Source: an uncultured Bacillota bacterium (GTDB lineage Bacteria; Bacillota; Clostridia; Oscillospirales; Oscillospiraceae). From it: DNA of 64,000 bases. Shown one piece after another: positions 1 through 7,976 of the stretch. The notes beneath the pieces are model-generated. The model ran no database searches. It had not been told where the DNA came from and saw only the letters and a program-made list of their open reading frames with translations. A program made the translations under genes and the position numbers. The stretch's first letter is position 1. Every line of letters begins with the position of its first letter. The stretch is from positions 1 to 64,000 of the forward strand of contig CANDCW010000001.1 in NCBI GenBank assembly GCA_947383275.1, given 5' to 3'.

Positions 1-72
1 TGTCAAGGGCTTTTTTTCTTTCTTTTGGAATTTATTGGTTAACTTAATGACATTAATAACAGCAGGTTACGT

Positions 73-267
73 TTATATTTCAGTGGATTGTATTTTTATG
101 CGCGGAAGTGCATAGTCCAGCATCAGCCCAATGAGCTCGTTCCTGCTGTGCCCCGTAATCGCAGAGATTTCCTCAATGCGCTGCAAGGTCTGCTCTTTTA
201 CCCTGATTGAGAAAACTTTGTAGCCGTCGTCCCCCTTCGGCTTAATAACCAGATGGTCGTTGGCCAT
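73..267 (-). CDS. Small ribbon-helix-helix (CopG/Arc-like) DNA-binding protein
   Basis: The 64-residue protein has a short basic N-terminus, a beta-strand-like stretch (YKVFSIRVKEQTLQRIEEIS) and two predicted helices around GHSRNELIGLMLDYAL, the usual layout of a ribbon-helix-helix fold. Such proteins bind DNA as dimers and often autoregulate small operons or plasmid/ICE genes. I chose the ATG at 265-267 because AAGGAGGGGG lies just upstream on the minus strand; an in-frame start 27 bases further upstream has no such site. The surroundings are more A+T-rich than the rest of the window, which fits an accessory gene, but no partner toxin is visible. Target unknown. Confidence 0.7.
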   Translation of the reverse strand: MANDHLVIKPKGDDGYKVFSIRVKEQTLQRIEEISAITGHSRNELIGLMLDYALPRIKIQSTEI

Positions 268-494
268 AGGTCCCCCTCCTTCCAGTGTAAACATAGTTTA
301 CCCTTGGAAGTGGGCAAAATATATGTTATACTTAAAACATAAAATATATTATAAATAAAACATGAAAGAAAATACAAAGTCTATTAAATATGGCCATGCG
401 TTCCAAACCAAAAAAACGCTTTCCTTTTTTTTGCTCCTATGGTATGATGGTCTACGCAACGACTGATGATTGAAAAAGGAGCAACGACAACGCT

Positions 495-2090
495 ATGATT
501 ACTGTCACCGACCTGAGCCTGAACTACAGCGGCACCCCGCTGTTTTCCCATGTGGACCTGCAATTCCTCCGGGGCAACTGCTACGGCATCATTGGCGCCA
601 ACGGCGCGGGCAAGTCCACCTTTTTGAAGATTCTCTCCGGCGAGCTGGATTCCACATCCGGGCAGGTGTCCATCCTGCCCAACATCCGCATGTCTGTGCT
701 GAAGCAGAACCAGAACGCCTACGACGCATACAACGTGATGGACACAGTCATCATGGGCAACCAGCGGCTGTACGACATTGGGAAGGAAAAGGAGGCCCTC
801 TACGCCAAGGAGGAGATGACCGACGAGGACGGCCTGCTGGCCTGCCAGCTGGAGGAGGAGTACGCCGAGCTGGGCGGCTGGGAGGCGGAGAGCGACGCCA
901 GCCGCATCCTGCAGGGTTTGGGCATCGGAACCGAATTCCATTACAACGACATGGCCACCCTGGACGCCCGGCTGAAGGTGAAGGTGCTGCTGGCCCAGGC
1001 GCTGTTCGGCAATCCCGACCTGCTGATGATGGACGAGCCCACCAACAATCTGGATATCGACGCGGTCAACTGGCTGGAGGACTTCCTGCTGGATTTTGAG
1101 GGCACCGTCATCGTGGTCAGCCACGACCGGCACTTTCTGAACACGGTGTGTACCCATATCGTGGACATCGACTATGGGAAGATCAAGATGTACGTGGGCA
1201 ACTACGACTTCTGGTATGAGTCCTCCCAGCTGGTGCAGCAGCTCATCAAGAGCCAGAATAAGCGCAACGAGGAGAAGATTAAGGAGCTGCAGGACTTTAT
1301 CTCCCGGTTCTCTGCCAACAAGTCCAAGAGCAAGCAGGCTACGGCCCGGCGCAAGCTGCTGGACAAGCTCACTGTGGAGGAGATGCCCGCTTCCTCCCGC
1401 CGCTATCCCTGGGTGGGCTTCTCACCTGACCGGGAGGTGGGCAAGGACATCCTCTTTGTCACCGATGTGTCCAAAACCATCGACGGCGTGAAGGTGCTGG
1501 ACAAGGTGTCCTTCATTGTGGGGCACGATGAGAAAATCGCCTTTGTGGGCGACAACGAAAATGCCCATACTGCCCTCTTTAAAATTCTGGCCGGGGAGAT
1601 GGAGCCTGACGAGGGAAGCGTCAAGTGGGGGCAGACCGCCACCTTCTCCTACTTCCCAAAGGACAACACCCCCTACTTTGAGGGGTGCGAGGACGACCTG
1701 GTCCAGTGGTTGCGCCAGTTCTCCCCCGATCCCCAGGAGCAGTACCTGCGGGGCTTCCTGGGGCGGATGCTCTTCTCCGGGGACGAGGTCCATAAGCCGG
1801 TGAAGGTGCTGTCCGGAGGGGAGAAGGTGCGGTGCATGCTGTCCCGGATGATGCTGTCCGGAGCCAATGTGCTCATGCTGGACCAGCCCACCAACCACCT
1901 GGACCTGGAATCCATCGCCGCCCTGAACAAGGGGCTGGAAGCGGTGAAATGCAACGTTCTGGTGGCCTCCCACGACCACCAGCTGATTCAGACGGTGTGC
2001 AACCGGGTGTTTGATTTTACTGCCGGTGGCAGGCTCATCGACCGGATGATGACCTACGATGAGTATCTGGAGAAGCAGAAAGAGGGATAA
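495..2090 (+). CDS. ABC-F family ATPase (YbiT/YkpA-like), ribosome-associated
   Basis: Two ABC ATPase domains lie in tandem without membrane segments, as in the ABC-F translation factors that act at the ribosomal E site. Domain 1 has an intact P-loop (GANGAGKST, residues 34-42) and Walker B (LLMMDEPTNN), but its signature position reads LDARLK instead of LSGGE. Domain 2 has a normal signature (LSGGEKVRC, near 438) and Walker B (VLMLDQPTNH, with Gln in place of Glu), but its P-loop is replaced by GDNENAHT and lacks the lysine. The charged linker around residues 245-300 fits the P-site tRNA interaction motif. Length 531 is normal for the YbiT branch, where a weak second P-loop is known. Whether it confers resistance cannot be told. 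Confidence 0.88.
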   Translation: MITVTDLSLNYSGTPLFSHVDLQFLRGNCYGIIGANGAGKSTFLKILSGELDSTSGQVSILPNIRMSVLKQNQNAYDAYNVMDTVIMGNQRLYDIGKEKEALYAKEEMTDEDGLLACQLEEEYAELGGWEAESDASRILQGLGIGTEFHYNDMATLDARLKVKVLLAQALFGNPDLLMMDEPTNNLDIDAVNWLEDFLLDFEGTVIVVSHDRHFLNTVCTHIVDIDYGKIKMYVGNYDFWYESSQLVQQLIKSQNKRNEEKIKELQDFISRFSANKSKSKQATARRKLLDKLTVEEMPASSRRYPWVGFSPDREVGKDILFVTDVSKTIDGVKVLDKVSFIVGHDEKIAFVGDNENAHTALFKILAGEMEPDEGSVKWGQTATFSYFPKDNTPYFEGCEDDLVQWLRQFSPDPQEQYLRGFLGRMLFSGDEVHKPVKVLSGGEKVRCMLSRMMLSGANVLMLDQPTNHLDLESIAALNKGLEAVKCNVLVASHDHQLIQTVCNRVFDFTAGGRLIDRMMTYDEYLEKQKEG

Positions 2091-2091
2091 A

Positions 2092-2119
2092 GCAAGCCCC
2101 GCCTGACGGCGGGGCTTGC
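2092..2119. terminator. Bidirectional hairpin terminator between convergent genes
   Basis: GCAAGCCCCGCC and its exact reverse complement flank a TGAC loop. It sits between the ABC-F stop at 2090 and the stop of the minus-strand gene at 2121, so it can serve both. The T-run is short on either side. Confidence 0.75.
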
Positions 2120-2120
2120 C

Positions 2121-3287
2121 TTATCCAACGGAGACGTAGTCCTTAGACACGTAGCCGATATTGCTACCGGAGTAGTTGATCTTGTAGAAGCCGTTTTCTT
2201 CGCCCAGGATAGTAATGGTGGAGCCGTTCTGTGCACTGGCAACCACTCCAAAATTCTTGCCGGGGCCGGAGCGGATATTCAGGCCCTTTTCGGCATTGAC
2301 AATCCGTCCCCTGGTGCCGGAGGAGACGGGGCCGGAAGTACTCCTGGCTTTGCAGGTGATGCCGCTCTCCGCCGTTACGCCGTTGCAGGTGGCGGTAATG
2401 GTTACCCGAACGTCGGAGCTGCCGGCGTTTATGTTGGTCACCAGGCCGGTGGAATCCACCGTGGCAGCGGTGACGTCGCTGCTGGACCAGACGATGTCGC
2501 CGGCCGCGCCGGCGGGAAGGAGGGTGGCCGTCATCTGGTAGGTGCCGCCGTTATCCAGGGAAACGTCGGAGCTGTTCAGGGCGATTGATTGTACCGTCTG
2601 GGGCGTGGGAGGGGTATTCGGCTGTGGGGCGGAACTGCCGGCGGAGCTGCCCTGGCTGGTGGAAACATCAGATCCGGAGTTAGAAGGCCGGTTATTTTTG
2701 CCAAAAATGGGTGCGCCGATAAAACGGAACACGATAAATAGCGCGCTGGCAATGAGGGCCAGGGAAATAACCAGCCCCGCGATTTGGATGGGGTTGACAG
2801 GCCGGCCATAGCCGCCCCCGCGGGTGTTGGCTACCCGCTTGCCCGAGATGCCGCCCCGTCCGGGGCGCTCGTCGCAGAAGGGGCAGCGCTTGTAGGTGAT
2901 GGAGTAGTCCTCCCCACAGTTTTCACAGCGGATTACGTCGGTACGCCGCCCGGACGGCCGTCCGCCGGAGCTGCCCGCGCTGCGGGAGGAGGCGGAGCGC
3001 CGTTCTCCGTAAGCGGAGCTGCTGCGGGTGGCTTGGGAGCGGCTGTCAAACGCGCTGGAGCCGCGCGCGGACTGGGGGCGTTCGCCGAAGGCGCTGGAGC
3101 TGCGCGTGGGCTGGGGGCGCGTCCCATAGGAGCTGGAGCTGCGCGTGGGCTGGGGGCGATCGCTGTAACCGCCTGCGGGGCGTGTGGCCGGCGGGCGTTC
3201 GCCATAACCGCTGGTGGGGCGGGGGGCCGCAGGCCGGCGCTCGCCACTGTCGCCGCCGCTGGGCGGGGGGATTATTCTGTCTGCCAT
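2121..3287 (-). CDS. Membrane protein with 13-residue tandem repeats, zinc ribbon, BIG2 and SH3b domains
   Basis: The 388-residue protein has four parts. Residues 27-104 form six imperfect 13-residue repeats (type GYSDRPQPTRSSS), basic and Ser/Pro-rich. A zinc ribbon follows (CENC...CPFC, Cys 121, 124, 135, 138). One transmembrane helix spans about 168-190. Outside the membrane come a Ser/Pro linker, a bacterial Ig-like BIG2 domain (about 231-312) and a C-terminal SH3b domain (about 325-388, with the motif GLNIRSGPGKNFGVV). The topology would place repeats and ribbon in the cytoplasm and BIG2/SH3b at the cell wall. SH3b domains often bind peptidoglycan. Function unknown; an envelope sensor or anchor is inference. 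It faces a divergent AAA+ gene. Confidence 0.8.
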   Translation of the reverse strand: MADRIIPPPSGGDSGERRPAAPRPTSGYGERPPATRPAGGYSDRPQPTRSSSSYGTRPQPTRSSSAFGERPQSARGSSAFDSRSQATRSSSAYGERRSASSRSAGSSGGRPSGRRTDVIRCENCGEDYSITYKRCPFCDERPGRGGISGKRVANTRGGGYGRPVNPIQIAGLVISLALIASALFIVFRFIGAPIFGKNNRPSNSGSDVSTSQGSSAGSSAPQPNTPPTPQTVQSIALNSSDVSLDNGGTYQMTATLLPAGAAGDIVWSSSDVTAATVDSTGLVTNINAGSSDVRVTITATCNGVTAESGITCKARSTSGPVSSGTRGRIVNAEKGLNIRSGPGKNFGVVASAQNGSTITILGEENGFYKINYSGSNIGYVSKDYVSVG

Positions 3288-3461
3288 GGTCTGATTCCTC
3301 CAAGTTCCGTAAAGACTGATTCAAATACAGCTTCTATTCTACAAGGATTTTTCCCTCCCGTCAACAAGTTCCGGTCGAAATAACAAAAAATTCACGATTT
3401 TATGTCAATCACTATGGTTGGCTCCCTACATCTTGTGCCAGGGGCGGAAGCGGCCCCCTAC

Positions 3462-3490
3462 TTGACCTTCCGGCCCCTTTTTACTATAAT
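3462..3490 (+). promoter_or_regulatory. Sigma-A promoter of the AAA+/cupin/mtaB run
   Basis: TTGACC (3462-3467), a 17-bp spacer and a perfect TATAAT (3485-3490). Transcription would start near 3497, just upstream of AGAGGA and the ATG at 3522, which rules out earlier in-frame starts. Confidence 0.8.
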
Positions 3491-3521
3491 GGTGCTACTA
3501 AAACAGAGGAGCGTGTCCGTC

Positions 3522-4970
3522 ATGCCAACCGTTATGACCGCCAGCGAGGTCCACAAGCAGTACACCGCTACCGCCGCAGCTTTCCGCAAGCTGATCCCGG
3601 AGCCCGCCCTCCGCCTGACCTTCAGCCGCCAGGTGGACGGCTATGTCCGGCAGTATGTGCTGGGCGTGTGGCAGGCGGACAACGCCAGCTCCATCACGCC
3701 CAGGCACGTGGAGTTTTACAACGCCATCTGGTCCCCTGGCAATTCGGTGCCATCGGCGCTGTACTGGGAGGTGGCTTCGGGAGTGGCCAACTTTGACCTA
3801 TTCCGCCCCCCCGCTTTCTTCGAGGATCTGCGGCGGTACGACCGGATGAAGGGCACAGCCCTGGCCCGGCGGTTTGCCGACCAGCTCACCCTGCTGCTCC
3901 TCCTGTTCGCTGCTGTGGACGGGGTGGTCAGCGAGAGCGAGGCGGGGTTTGTCAATGCCTGCAGCGACGCCCTGCTGGAGCTGTGCGACAAAGACGGCCT
4001 GCGCGCCGACCGGCCTGCCATCCGGGTGGATCAGTTCATTGCACCCAAGTCCGGCCAGTCTGCCGCACCGGCCGCTGAAACGAAGGCTGCCCCCGCTCCG
4101 CAGCCCAAGAAAACGCAGCAGCCTGAGCCCACTTTGGAGGAGCTGCTGGCCGAGCTGGACGGGCTATGCGGCCTGGACAAGGTGAAAAAGGACGTGAAGA
4201 GCCTCATCAATCTGGTGAAGGTGCGCAGGCTGCGGGAGGAGGCGGGCCTGCCAGTCCCCCCCATGTCCCTGCACCTGGTGTTTATGGGAAACCCGGGCAC
4301 CGGCAAGACCACTGTGGCCCGGCTGCTGGCCAAAATTTACCACGCCGTGGGGGTGCTGTCCCAGGGGCAGCTGGTAGAGGTGGACCGCTCCGGCCTGGTG
4401 GCCGGGTTCGTAGGTCAAACCGCCCTGAAAACCCAGGAAGCGGTGCAGAAGGCCATCGGCGGGGTGCTGTTCATCGACGAGGCCTACGCCCTGGTCAACG
4501 CCGACAATGCTAACGACTTTGGCCACGAGGCCATAGAGGTGATCCTAAAGAACATGGAGGACCACCGGAAGGACCTGATTGTCATCGCAGCCGGGTACAC
4601 CGGCCGGATGGAACAGTTCATCCACGCCAACCCCGGCTTGGAGTCCCGGTTCAATAAGTATTTCTTCTTTGAGGACTACGATGGCGGGCAGCTGATGGAG
4701 ATTTTCCGCTCTATGTGCCAAAAGAACGGCTACGCCCTCTCGGAGGAGGGAGAGGAGTTCATGGAGAAGGACTTGCAAGCCCTCTATGAGGAGCGGGACG
4801 AGAACTTCGGCAATGCCCGGGATGTGCGCAACCTCTTTGAGCAGGCGGTGGCCCGCCAGGCCGACCGGGTGTCCCAGCTGGAGGCCCCCACGAAAGAGCA
4901 GCTCATGGAGCTGAAACCGGAGGATTTGAAAGAGGAAGAAGGAGGAAATCCCAATGTTAATCAACTTTAA
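3522..4970 (+). CDS. AAA+ ATPase, SpoVK/CbbX type
   Basis: The 482-residue protein has an N-terminal helical region (about 1-170) with a TerB-like feel, an Ala/Pro linker, and a C-terminal AAA+ domain. The Walker A is GNPGTGKTT, the Walker B is VLFIDEAYAL, and an SRFNKYFFF stretch lies where the arginine finger and sensor are expected. This set is typical of the CbbX/SpoVK clade, hexameric remodelling ATPases; SpoVK acts in spore maturation in Bacillus, while CbbX activates Rubisco. No Rubisco is near, so the substrate is unknown. The start at 3522 is set by the promoter at 3462-3490. The stop overlaps the start of the cupin gene by 17 bases, so the two are translated together. Confidence 0.8.
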   Translation: MPTVMTASEVHKQYTATAAAFRKLIPEPALRLTFSRQVDGYVRQYVLGVWQADNASSITPRHVEFYNAIWSPGNSVPSALYWEVASGVANFDLFRPPAFFEDLRRYDRMKGTALARRFADQLTLLLLLFAAVDGVVSESEAGFVNACSDALLELCDKDGLRADRPAIRVDQFIAPKSGQSAAPAAETKAAPAPQPKKTQQPEPTLEELLAELDGLCGLDKVKKDVKSLINLVKVRRLREEAGLPVPPMSLHLVFMGNPGTGKTTVARLLAKIYHAVGVLSQGQLVEVDRSGLVAGFVGQTALKTQEAVQKAIGGVLFIDEAYALVNADNANDFGHEAIEVILKNMEDHRKDLIVIAAGYTGRMEQFIHANPGLESRFNKYFFFEDYDGGQLMEIFRSMCQKNGYALSEEGEEFMEKDLQALYEERDENFGNARDVRNLFEQAVARQADRVSQLEAPTKEQLMELKPEDLKEEEGGNPNVNQL

Positions 4971-5289
4971 CCAGATTCCCGAAACCGTCACCCCCCACAT
5001 GCGGGGCGGCGAGGGGCAGGTGGTGTCACGCACGTATCTGGACAAGAATATAAAGATCGCGCGGGGCCTCTTGGCCCCCGGCTGTACCATCGGCCTGCAC
5101 ACTCACGAGACGAACAGCGAGGTCATCTGCATTCTGTCCGGCACGGGCAAGGTGCTGTGCGACGGGGAGTTTGAGCTTGTGTCTGCCGGGTCGGTCCACT
5201 ACTGCCCCAAGGGCCACGAGCACAGCCTCATCAACGATAGCCAGGGCGACCTGACTTACTTCGCCGTGATCCCCGAGCACGGCGTATGA
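4954..5289 (+). CDS. Small cupin-domain protein
   Basis: The 111-residue protein is a single cupin barrel. Motif 1 is HTHETNSEVICILSGTG, with two His and a Glu suited to bind a metal. Motif 2 is weaker (PKGHEHSLIN). The family covers metal-dependent enzymes and sensors, so no reaction can be assigned. GGAGG precedes the ATG, which lies inside the end of the AAA+ gene; its own stop overlaps the ATG of mtaB by 4 bases. The tight packing implies one transcript. Confidence 0.8.
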   Translation: MLINFNQIPETVTPHMRGGEGQVVSRTYLDKNIKIARGLLAPGCTIGLHTHETNSEVICILSGTGKVLCDGEFELVSAGSVHYCPKGHEHSLINDSQGDLTYFAVIPEHGV

Positions 5290-6593
5290 GAATTGCCTTT
5301 TACACCTTGGGCTGCAAGGTTAACCAGTACGAGACCCAGGCCCTGGAGCGGCTGTTTGCCCAGCGGGGACACGCCCTGGCCCCCTTTGAGGGGGAGGCGG
5401 ACGTGTACATTATCAATACCTGCACCGTCACGGCGGTGAGCGACAAGAAGTCCCGGCAGGTAGTGCGCCAGGCCCGGAAGCGCGCCCCGGATGCTCTGGT
5501 GGCCGTGTGCGGCTGCTACCCCCAGACCCACCCGAGAGATATGGAGGGCCTGCCCGTGGATCTGGTGGCGGGTACCGGGGACCGCGTGCGCTTTGTGGAG
5601 CTGGTGGAGCGGACCTGGGCGGAGCGGGAGGAGAGAATCACAGCGCTGGACGACGCCATGAAGCGCCGGACGTTCGAGCCCCTTCCCGCCGGAGGGCTGG
5701 AGGGCCGCACAAGGGCCATGCTCAAGGTGGAGGACGGCTGCGTCAACTTCTGCTCCTACTGCATTATCCCCTACGCCCGGGGGCCCGTCCGGTCCCTGGC
5801 CCTGGCGGAGGCGGCAGCTCAGGCGGCGAAGCTGGCGGAGGAGGGCTACCGGGAGCTGGTGCTCACCGGCATTGAGATTTCCTCCTGGGGGCGGGATTTT
5901 AAGGACGGCTCCTCCCTGATTGACCTGGTGGAGGCCGTGTGTCGGGCCGCGCCAGGCTGCCGGATCCGGCTGGGCTCCCTGGAGCCCAGGACTGTTACGG
6001 AGGATTTTTGCCTCCGCGGGGCCAGGCTGCCCAACCTGTGCCCCCATTTCCACCTGTCTATGCAGTCAGGCTGCGACGCAACCCTGAAGCGGATGAACCG
6101 GAAGTACGATACCGCCCGGTTTTATGAGAGCGTAGCCCTTCTGCGCCGGCATTTTAACGCTCCTGCCGTGACGACCGACATGATCGTAGGCTTTCCCGGA
6201 GAGAGTGATGAGGAGTTTAGCCGGTCCCTAGACTTTATCCGGCGGTGCGCCTTTGCCGCCATGCACATTTTCCCCTATTCCAGGCGCCCCGGAACCCCGG
6301 CGGCCGCTATGCCCGGGCAGGTTCCCAGGGAGGTCAAGGAGGAACGGGCCCGGCGGGCCGCGGAGGCCGCGGCGGAGCTGGAGCGGGAGTACCTGTCCCA
6401 AAGCGTGGGGCGGAGTGTGGAGGTCCTATTTGAGGAAGAGCGGGAGGGCTTATGGTGGGGCCACACCACCCGGTACTGCAAGGTGGGGGCCAGAAGTGGA
6501 GAAAACCTCCACAACCGGCTGCGAAACGTCCAAATCACCGGCGCGGAGGACGGCTGGCTTTTGGGAGAAGTATTAAATTTGGAAAACGGGTAG
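5286..6593 (+). CDS. mtaB: tRNA-N6-threonylcarbamoyladenosine(37) methylthiotransferase MtaB
   Basis: This radical SAM enzyme adds a methylthio group to t6A at position 37 of ANN-decoding tRNAs. The N-terminal domain has the three cluster cysteines (TLGCKVNQYE, IINTCTVT, VCGCYPQTH). The radical SAM site is CVNFCSYC, followed by IIPYARGPVRS, a near-invariant MtaB signature. The C-terminus (about 370-435) is a short TRAM-like beta region. Length 435 matches the family. The ATG overlaps the cupin stop as ATGA. GCKVNQYE separates it from MiaB and RimO. Confidence 0.93.
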   Translation: MRIAFYTLGCKVNQYETQALERLFAQRGHALAPFEGEADVYIINTCTVTAVSDKKSRQVVRQARKRAPDALVAVCGCYPQTHPRDMEGLPVDLVAGTGDRVRFVELVERTWAEREERITALDDAMKRRTFEPLPAGGLEGRTRAMLKVEDGCVNFCSYCIIPYARGPVRSLALAEAAAQAAKLAEEGYRELVLTGIEISSWGRDFKDGSSLIDLVEAVCRAAPGCRIRLGSLEPRTVTEDFCLRGARLPNLCPHFHLSMQSGCDATLKRMNRKYDTARFYESVALLRRHFNAPAVTTDMIVGFPGESDEEFSRSLDFIRRCAFAAMHIFPYSRRPGTPAAAMPGQVPREVKEERARRAAEAAAELEREYLSQSVGRSVEVLFEEEREGLWWGHTTRYCKVGARSGENLHNRLRNVQITGAEDGWLLGEVLNLENG

Positions 6594-6610
6594 CATCCGG
6601 GGCGCAACAG

Positions 6611-6619
6611 TGGTATAAT
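6611..6619 (+). promoter_or_regulatory. Extended -10 promoter before the CofE-like gene
   Basis: TGGTATAAT (6611-6619) is an extended -10 with a perfect hexamer; no good -35 is seen. It lies about 40 bases before the ATG at 6661, which is preceded by GAGAGGAG. Confidence 0.5.
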
Positions 6620-6660
6620 AACCCAGGAATTTTTTGAACCGATGAGAGGAGTCCTGCTCC

Positions 6661-7356
6661 ATGGAAACTTACAGCGCCAATCCCGGTAAAAATCTGGTCC
6701 GCGCCGTGGACGGCGTGGATTATCTGCGCATTCCCGTCAAAACCCACCTGATTACCAGCAAGGACGATATGGCGGACGTGGTGAACAAGTACCCCAAAAA
6801 CAAAATGCAGGCGGGAGATATTCTGTTTATCTCTGAAAAGGCGGTGGCTTGCACCCAGAGCCGGGCCATCCCCATGGAAGATATTAAGCCCCGGAAGCTG
6901 GCCGTCACCCTGAGCCGGTACGTCACCAAGACCCCCGCCGGCATCGGTCTGGGCATCCCGGAGACCATGGAGATGGCCCTCCGGGAGTGCGGCACCCTGC
7001 GGATTTTATTTGCCGCATTCTGCTCTGTTATCGGCAAGCTGCTGGGGAAGAAGGGGTGGTTTTACAATGTGGCCGGCCCCAAGGCCCGGGGCATTGACGG
7101 CCCCACCGAGGGTACCATCCCGCCCTATGACCACTACGTGGTCCTCACCCCCGCCGACCCCATGGGGACGGCCAAGCGCCTGGCACAGGCGCTTGGATAC
7201 CCCGTCGCCATTGTGGACATCAACGATCTGGGGGCCAACATCCTGGGCTTTTCCGAAAAACGGCCCTCTATGGACTGGCTGGCCAAGGCATTGGGGGACA
7301 ACCCGCTGGGCCAGGGGGAGGAGTGTACCCCCATGGGAATTCTGCGGAAAGCCTGA
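6661..7356 (+). CDS. CofE-like (F420-0:gamma-glutamyl ligase family) protein
   Basis: The 231-residue protein resembles the catalytic core of the coenzyme F420 gamma-glutamyl ligase family: an N-terminal RIPVKTHLI strand, GDILFISEKAVA, a long central helix region and a C-terminal VAIVDINDLGANILG stretch with acidic residues suited to metal binding. No F420 synthesis gene (cofC, cofD, fbiC) is in the window and clostridia of this kind are not known for F420, so the true substrate, probably some glutamate-like conjugation, is open. It has its own promoter and a perfect terminator. Confidence 0.75.
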   Translation: METYSANPGKNLVRAVDGVDYLRIPVKTHLITSKDDMADVVNKYPKNKMQAGDILFISEKAVACTQSRAIPMEDIKPRKLAVTLSRYVTKTPAGIGLGIPETMEMALRECGTLRILFAAFCSVIGKLLGKKGWFYNVAGPKARGIDGPTEGTIPPYDHYVVLTPADPMGTAKRLAQALGYPVAIVDINDLGANILGFSEKRPSMDWLAKALGDNPLGQGEECTPMGILRKA

Positions 7357-7370
7357 TACGGTTCCGACAC

Positions 7371-7403
7371 AAAGCGCCAGCTTTCAACGAAAGCTGGCGC
7401 TTT
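7371..7403. terminator. Bidirectional terminator between convergent genes
   Basis: AAAGCGCCAGCTTTC pairs perfectly with GAAAGCTGGCGCTTT around an AAC loop. A-runs and T-runs at the ends let it work for both the gene ending at 7356 and the minus-strand gene ending at 7405. Confidence 0.85.
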
Positions 7404-7404
7404 G

Positions 7405-7965
7405 TTATGCTTCTTCGATCCGGGGGTCGGGCAGATCAATATAGACGGGCGGGTGGCCGGTGGACTCCACAAATTTCAGAAGATCCTCCCGTTTGAGCTG
7501 GAGGGTGGAGGTGGAGATGCCCGGATGGCCGCTGATGAATTCGCCGGCCATCAGGTCCCTGTCGATGACCAGCTTGACACGGCGTTCCGTATCGAACAGC
7601 AGCTCCAGGGCGGAGACGGAGCCGGGAGTGGTCTGGAGGTAGTCCCGCATATGGTCCTCGCCGGCGAAGGACAGCCGGGTGCAGCCCAACTGGGCGGAGA
7701 GGAATTTGGTCTTGAAGGGCTTGTCCCCTGGCGTCATCAGCAGGTAGAAGTCAGACTGCTGCTTGTTGCACAGGAACAGGTTTTTACAGATCTTGGAGCC
7801 CAGCACCTTCTCCACCTGGTGGCAGATCTCAATGGTGTCGGCGTGGTCGTGCTCCACCCGGACGTAGGGGATATTCAGCTCCTCCAGCCGGTCGTAGATG
7901 GCCAGCTCCTGGGGGATGCGGCCGTCTGTGGGACGGCTGGTGTATCGGGTCTGATCGATATACAT
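7405..7965 (-). CDS. YbaK/ProX-family aminoacyl-tRNA deacylase (prolyl-tRNA editing type)
   Basis: The 186-residue single-domain protein matches the free-standing editing domain related to the INS domain of bacterial prolyl-tRNA synthetase, which hydrolyses mischarged tRNAPro. Family marks are YDRLEELNIPYVRVEHDHADTI at the N-terminus (split here by a bend after IPYV), the conserved lysine in KNLFLCNK, LSFAGEDHM, and the GSVSALELLFD motif (family form GSVSPFGL). Length is normal. It lies 11 bases downstream of the amidohydrolase stop and probably shares its transcript. Whether it clears Ala-tRNAPro (ProXp-ala type) or another species is not decidable here. Confidence 0.85.
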   Translation of the reverse strand: MYIDQTRYTSRPTDGRIPQELAIYDRLEELNIPYVRVEHDHADTIEICHQVEKVLGSKICKNLFLCNKQQSDFYLLMTPGDKPFKTKFLSAQLGCTRLSFAGEDHMRDYLQTTPGSVSALELLFDTERRVKLVIDRDLMAGEFISGHPGISTSTLQLKREDLLKFVESTGHPPVYIDLPDPRIEEA

Positions 7966-7976
7966 GGTATCACTCC

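Noticed and set aside
1..72. Possible attachment site or element edge at the window start
   Set aside because: The A+T-rich stretch and TGTCAA at base 1 suggest a promoter or junction, but no repeat partner or integrase is visible in the window.
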